Assembly (NCBI RefSeq): GCF_013266695.1
Contig: NZ_JABRXF010000003.1
Span: 124,001-188,000, forward strand
Source: Hongsoonwoonella zoysiae
GTDB taxonomy: Bacteria; Pseudomonadota; Alphaproteobacteria; Rhizobiales; Stappiaceae
DNA length: 64,000 nucleotides
Reading direction: 5' to 3'
Shown piece after piece: positions 61,439-64,000 of this stretch. The translations under genes were made by a program, and so were the position numbers. Position 1 is the first letter of the stretch. Each line of letters begins with the position of its first letter. Under the pieces are notes generated by a model that did no database searches, was not told the origin of the DNA, and saw only the letters and a list, made by a program, of their open reading frames with translations.

Positions 61439-63601
61439 ATGAGCCGTATCCCGGACTTCTCGAAGATCGATTTCAGGACGACCTCCCAAACCGCCGAGGC
61501 CGGAGGCGGCGCCCCCTGGGAAACGCCGGAAGGCATTGCCGTGAAGCCCGTGTACGGGGCCGAGGATACGGCCGGCCTTGCCCATATCGACACGTGGCCC
61601 GGCCTGCCGCCGTTCCTGCGCGGGCCTTACCCGACCATGTACGTCCAGCAGCCCTGGACGGTGCGCCAGTACGCGGGCTTTTCGACGGCTGAGGATTCAA
61701 ACGCCTTTTACCGGCGCAACCTCGCCGCCGGCCAGAAGGGGCTTTCGGTCGCCTTCGACCTTGCCACCCACCGCGGTTACGACAGCGATCATCCGCGCGT
61801 TTCGGGCGACGTCGGCATGGCGGGCGTGGCAATCGATTCCATCTTCGACATGCGCACGCTTTTTTCCGGCATCCCGCTCGACAGGATGAGCGTGTCGATG
61901 ACCATGAACGGCGCCGTCCTGCCCGTCATGGCGCTTTACATTGCCGCTGCCGAGGAACAGGGCGTCTCTCAGGACCAGCTTTCCGGAACCATTCAGAACG
62001 ATATTCTGAAGGAGTTCATGGTCCGCAACACCTACATCTATCCGCCGCAGCCCTCGATGCGGATCATCTCCGACATTTTCGCCTACACCTCCTCGCATAT
62101 GCCGAAGTTCAACTCGATCTCGATCTCCGGCTACCACATGCAGGAAGCGGGCGCGACGGCGGATCTCGAGCTTGCCTATACGATAGCCGACGGCATCGAA
62201 TACGCGCGCGCCGGCGTGGCCGCGGGTCTTGATATCGATGCCTTCGCCCCTCGCCTGTCCTTCTTCTGGGCGATCGGCATGAACTTCTTCATGGAAGTCG
62301 CGAAGTTGCGCGCCGCCCGTCTCATCTGGGCGAAGCTCATGAAGGAGAATTTCAAGCCGAAGAACGCGAAATCGCTGTCGCTTCGCACCCACTCGCAAAC
62401 CTCCGGCTGGTCGCTGACGGCGCAGGACGTCTATAACAACGTCATCCGCACCTGCGTGGAAGCCATGGCGGCAACGCAGGGCCACACCCAGTCGCTGCAC
62501 ACCAATGCGCTTGACGAGGCGCTTGCTCTGCCGAGCGATTTTTCCGCCCGCATCGCCCGCAACACCCAGCTCTTCCTGCAGCAGGAATCGCAGACGACAA
62601 GGACAATCGATATCTGGGGCGGCTCGCATTATGTGGAGCGGCTGACCGCCGATCTCACTGAGAAGGCGCTTTCCCATATCGCCGAGGTCGAGGGGCTCGG
62701 CGGCATGGCCAAGGCCATCGAAAAGGGCGTGCCGAAGCTTCGCATCGAAGAGGCCGCCGCCAAGACACAGGCGCGCATCGACGGCGGCTCGCAGACGGTC
62801 GTCGGCGTCAACCGTTATCGTCCGGAAACCGAAGACATGATCGACGTCCTGAAGGTCGATAATGCCGAGGTCCGCGCAAGGCAGATCGAAAAGCTCCAGA
62901 GGCTTCGCGCGGAGCGTGACGAGGCGGAAACGCAAGCAGCCCTCGATGCGCTTCGCAATGGAGCCTCGTCGAACGGCAACCTGCTCGATCTCAGCATCAA
63001 GGCGGCGCGCGCGAAAGCGACCGTCGGCGAGATCAGCCAGGCGATGGAAGATGTCTTCGGGCGTCACAAGGCCGAGATCAAGACGATCTCCGGCGTTTAC
63101 AAGCGGGAGGCCGGCACCATGTCCGACCAGATCGCCAGGCTTCACAAGCTCGTCGAAAAATTTGAGGAAAACGAGGGCCGCAGGCCCCGCATCCTTGTCG
63201 CCAAGATGGGGCAGGACGGTCACGACCGCGGCCAGAAGGTAATCGCCTCCGCCTTTGCCGACCTCGGTTTCGACGTCGACATCGGTCCGCTTTTCGCAAC
63301 ACCCGAAGAAGCCGCCCGCCAGGCGGTGGAAAACGACGTTCACATCGTCGGCGTCTCCTCGCTTGCCGCCGGTCACCTCACCCTCGTACCTGCTCTAAAG
63401 AAGGCGCTGGAGGACCAGGGGCGCGGGGATATCATGATCGTCGTCGGCGGGGTTATCCCCCCTCAGGACTTCGACGCGCTCCGCAAGGCGGGCGCATCGG
63501 CGATCTTCCCCCCCGGCACCGTGATCGCCAAGGCCGCCGAAGACCTGATCGCCGAGCTCAACCGCTCGCTCGGTCATGACCCGGCGGAAGCGGCGGAGTA
63601 A
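61439..63601 (+). CDS. mutB: Methylmalonyl-CoA mutase, large subunit
   Basis: The 720-residue catalytic subunit has a TIM barrel (about 60-420) with [35 protein letters not shown] (in part) and the [34 protein letters not shown] segment (in part). A linker leads to the C-terminal B12-binding domain with D593-G-H595-DRG, where the His is the lower axial cobalt ligand, and VGGVIPPQD. It converts (R)-methylmalonyl-CoA to succinyl-CoA in propionyl-CoA metabolism. A strong terminator follows. No meaB chaperone is in view. Confidence 0.96.
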   Translation: MSRIPDFSKIDFRTTSQTAEAGGGAPWETPEGIAVKPVYGAEDTAGLAHIDTWPGLPPFLRGPYPTMYVQQPWTVRQYAGFSTAEDSNAFYRRNLAAGQKGLSVAFDLATHRGYDSDHPRVSGDVGMAGVAIDSIFDMRTLFSGIPLDRMSVSMTMNGAVLPVMALYIAAAEEQGVSQDQLSGTIQNDILKEFMVRNTYIYPPQPSMRIISDIFAYTSSHMPKFNSISISGYHMQEAGATADLELAYTIADGIEYARAGVAAGLDIDAFAPRLSFFWAIGMNFFMEVAKLRAARLIWAKLMKENFKPKNAKSLSLRTHSQTSGWSLTAQDVYNNVIRTCVEAMAATQGHTQSLHTNALDEALALPSDFSARIARNTQLFLQQESQTTRTIDIWGGSHYVERLTADLTEKALSHIAEVEGLGGMAKAIEKGVPKLRIEEAAAKTQARIDGGSQTVVGVNRYRPETEDMIDVLKVDNAEVRARQIEKLQRLRAERDEAETQAALDALRNGASSNGNLLDLSIKAARAKATVGEISQAMEDVFGRHKAEIKTISGVYKREAGTMSDQIARLHKLVEKFEENEGRRPRILVAKMGQDGHDRGQKVIASAFADLGFDVDIGPLFATPEEAARQAVENDVHIVGVSSLAAGHLTLVPALKKALEDQGRGDIMIVVGGVIPPQDFDALRKAGASAIFPPGTVIAKAAEDLIAELNRSLGHDPAEAAE

Positions 63602-63619
63602 ATAACTGGACATGAAAAA

Positions 63620-63655
63620 GCGGCCGTGGAATCCGCTCCACGGCCGCTTATGACA
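63620..63655. terminator. Bidirectional terminator after mutB
   Basis: A perfect 13-bp stem AAGCGGCCGTGGA / TCCACGGCCGCTT (63620-63632, 63639-63651) with a 6-nt loop lies between mutB and the convergent outer-membrane gene. An A-tract precedes it on the plus strand, giving a T-tract on the minus strand. Confidence 0.85.
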
Positions 63656-63732
63656 TCCTGAAGAACCTTTTTCGCCCCTTTTGGAAACCTGTTCGCCGCG
63701 TCTGGAATTCTCCACGCCGCCGATGCTGCCCG

Positions 63733-64000
63733 TCAGAAGCGGTATTTCGCCTCTGCGATCACGCCGTAGCGCTCGCTCGTCACTTCTGTTTTGGAGGACT
63801 TCAATAGTGGAAATACTGTCGAGGCTGCATAGGTCGTCGGTACTTCTCCGCTGTTGAACCACCAATATCGCCCGCCGGCGCCGATGGTAAAATTCTCCGT
63901 TACGTCGTAGGTCAGTATCCCTTCCGCCTGCAAACCATAGGCGCCCGTTCCGTCACTCACGACATTCGGCGCGGGTCCAAGAGCCGGCACCTGGTACAAT
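63733..64000 (-). CDS. Outer-membrane beta-barrel protein, C-terminal fragment
   Basis: Only the last 88 codons are in the window. They show alternating hydrophobic beta strands, GLQAEGILTYDVTENFTIGAGGRYWWFNSGE (in part), then SERYGVIAEAKYRF with the terminal Phe that signals outer-membrane barrel insertion. It resembles uncharacterised rhizobial porin-like or omptin-fold proteins. The start is outside the window, so size and class are unknown. Confidence 0.75.
   Translation of the reverse strand, partial: LYQVPALGPAPNVVSDGTGAYGLQAEGILTYDVTENFTIGAGGRYWWFNSGEVPTTYAASTVFPLLKSSKTEVTSERYGVIAEAKYRF

Overview
The window is GC-rich alphaproteobacterial chromosome. A Ros/MucR regulator, CtrA-type TTAA-N7-TTAA boxes, a DivJ-like kinase, DUF1491, DUF5330, DUF6456 and DUF2336 proteins and a complete RcGTA-type gene set point to the order Hyphomicrobiales (Rhizobiales). 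I cannot name a genus. I see no rRNA, tRNA, CRISPR array, integrase or complete insertion sequence.

Region 1 (1-15507, nearly all minus strand). At the left edge are the first codons of an OmpR-type response regulator, preceded by a small secreted PepSY-like protein (a FeuN-FeuP-like arrangement). From 15507 down to 451 lies a gene transfer agent (GTA) structural cluster in canonical order: small terminase, large terminase, portal, g3.5, prohead protease, capsid, head-tail connectors g6-g8, tail tube g9, tail chaperones g10/g10.1, tape measure g11, g12, hub g13, NlpC/P60 peptidase g14 and the host-contact protein g15. No integrase, replication or lysis genes accompany it. Three details stand out. 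The g10.1 frame has no start codon but follows g10 through a canonical -1 slippery heptamer and a hairpin. A 40-codon ORF with a strong Shine-Dalgarno sequence is coupled to the protease. A YdcH-type gene on the opposite strand splits the cluster between g11 and g12.

Region 2 (15508-17930). This is a junction zone. It has a cluster of palindromic repeat units, a low-GC DUF3800 gene, and a higBA toxin-antitoxin locus whose toxin carries one in-frame stop while the antitoxin and a palindromic operator remain.

Region 3 (17963-34871) is core chromosome: a PAS/GAF/GGDEF diguanylate cyclase, a YcgN-family protein, an operon of penicillin-binding protein 1A with two small membrane-anchored proteins, a lipoprotein, and a small gene and a DUF2336 gene each next to a perfect CtrA box. 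It continues with an esterase, DUF1491, a peptidoglycan-binding protein and a DivJ-like histidine kinase, then SufE, a DnaA-domain-IV-like HTH protein with a DUF6456 partner, and mucR.

Region 4 (35194-41139) is a seven-gene Mrp-type Na+/H+ antiporter operon (mrpABCDEFG, minus strand) whose cistrons overlap or abut. A 265-bp MITE-like element lies just upstream.

Region 5 (41800-64000) is mostly metabolic and stress-related: msrB, an MFS transporter behind a GntR-like palindromic operator, oligopeptidase B, a chemoreceptor with a periplasmic heme-binding CxxCH motif, Fe/Mn superoxide dismutase, a second MFS transporter, a class IV aminotransferase, a glyoxalase-like protein, a haloacid dehalogenase, a LOG-family protein, an M20 peptidase and a HerA-like ATPase. 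A LuxR solo and both methylmalonyl-CoA mutase subunits follow, and the window ends inside an outer-membrane beta-barrel gene.
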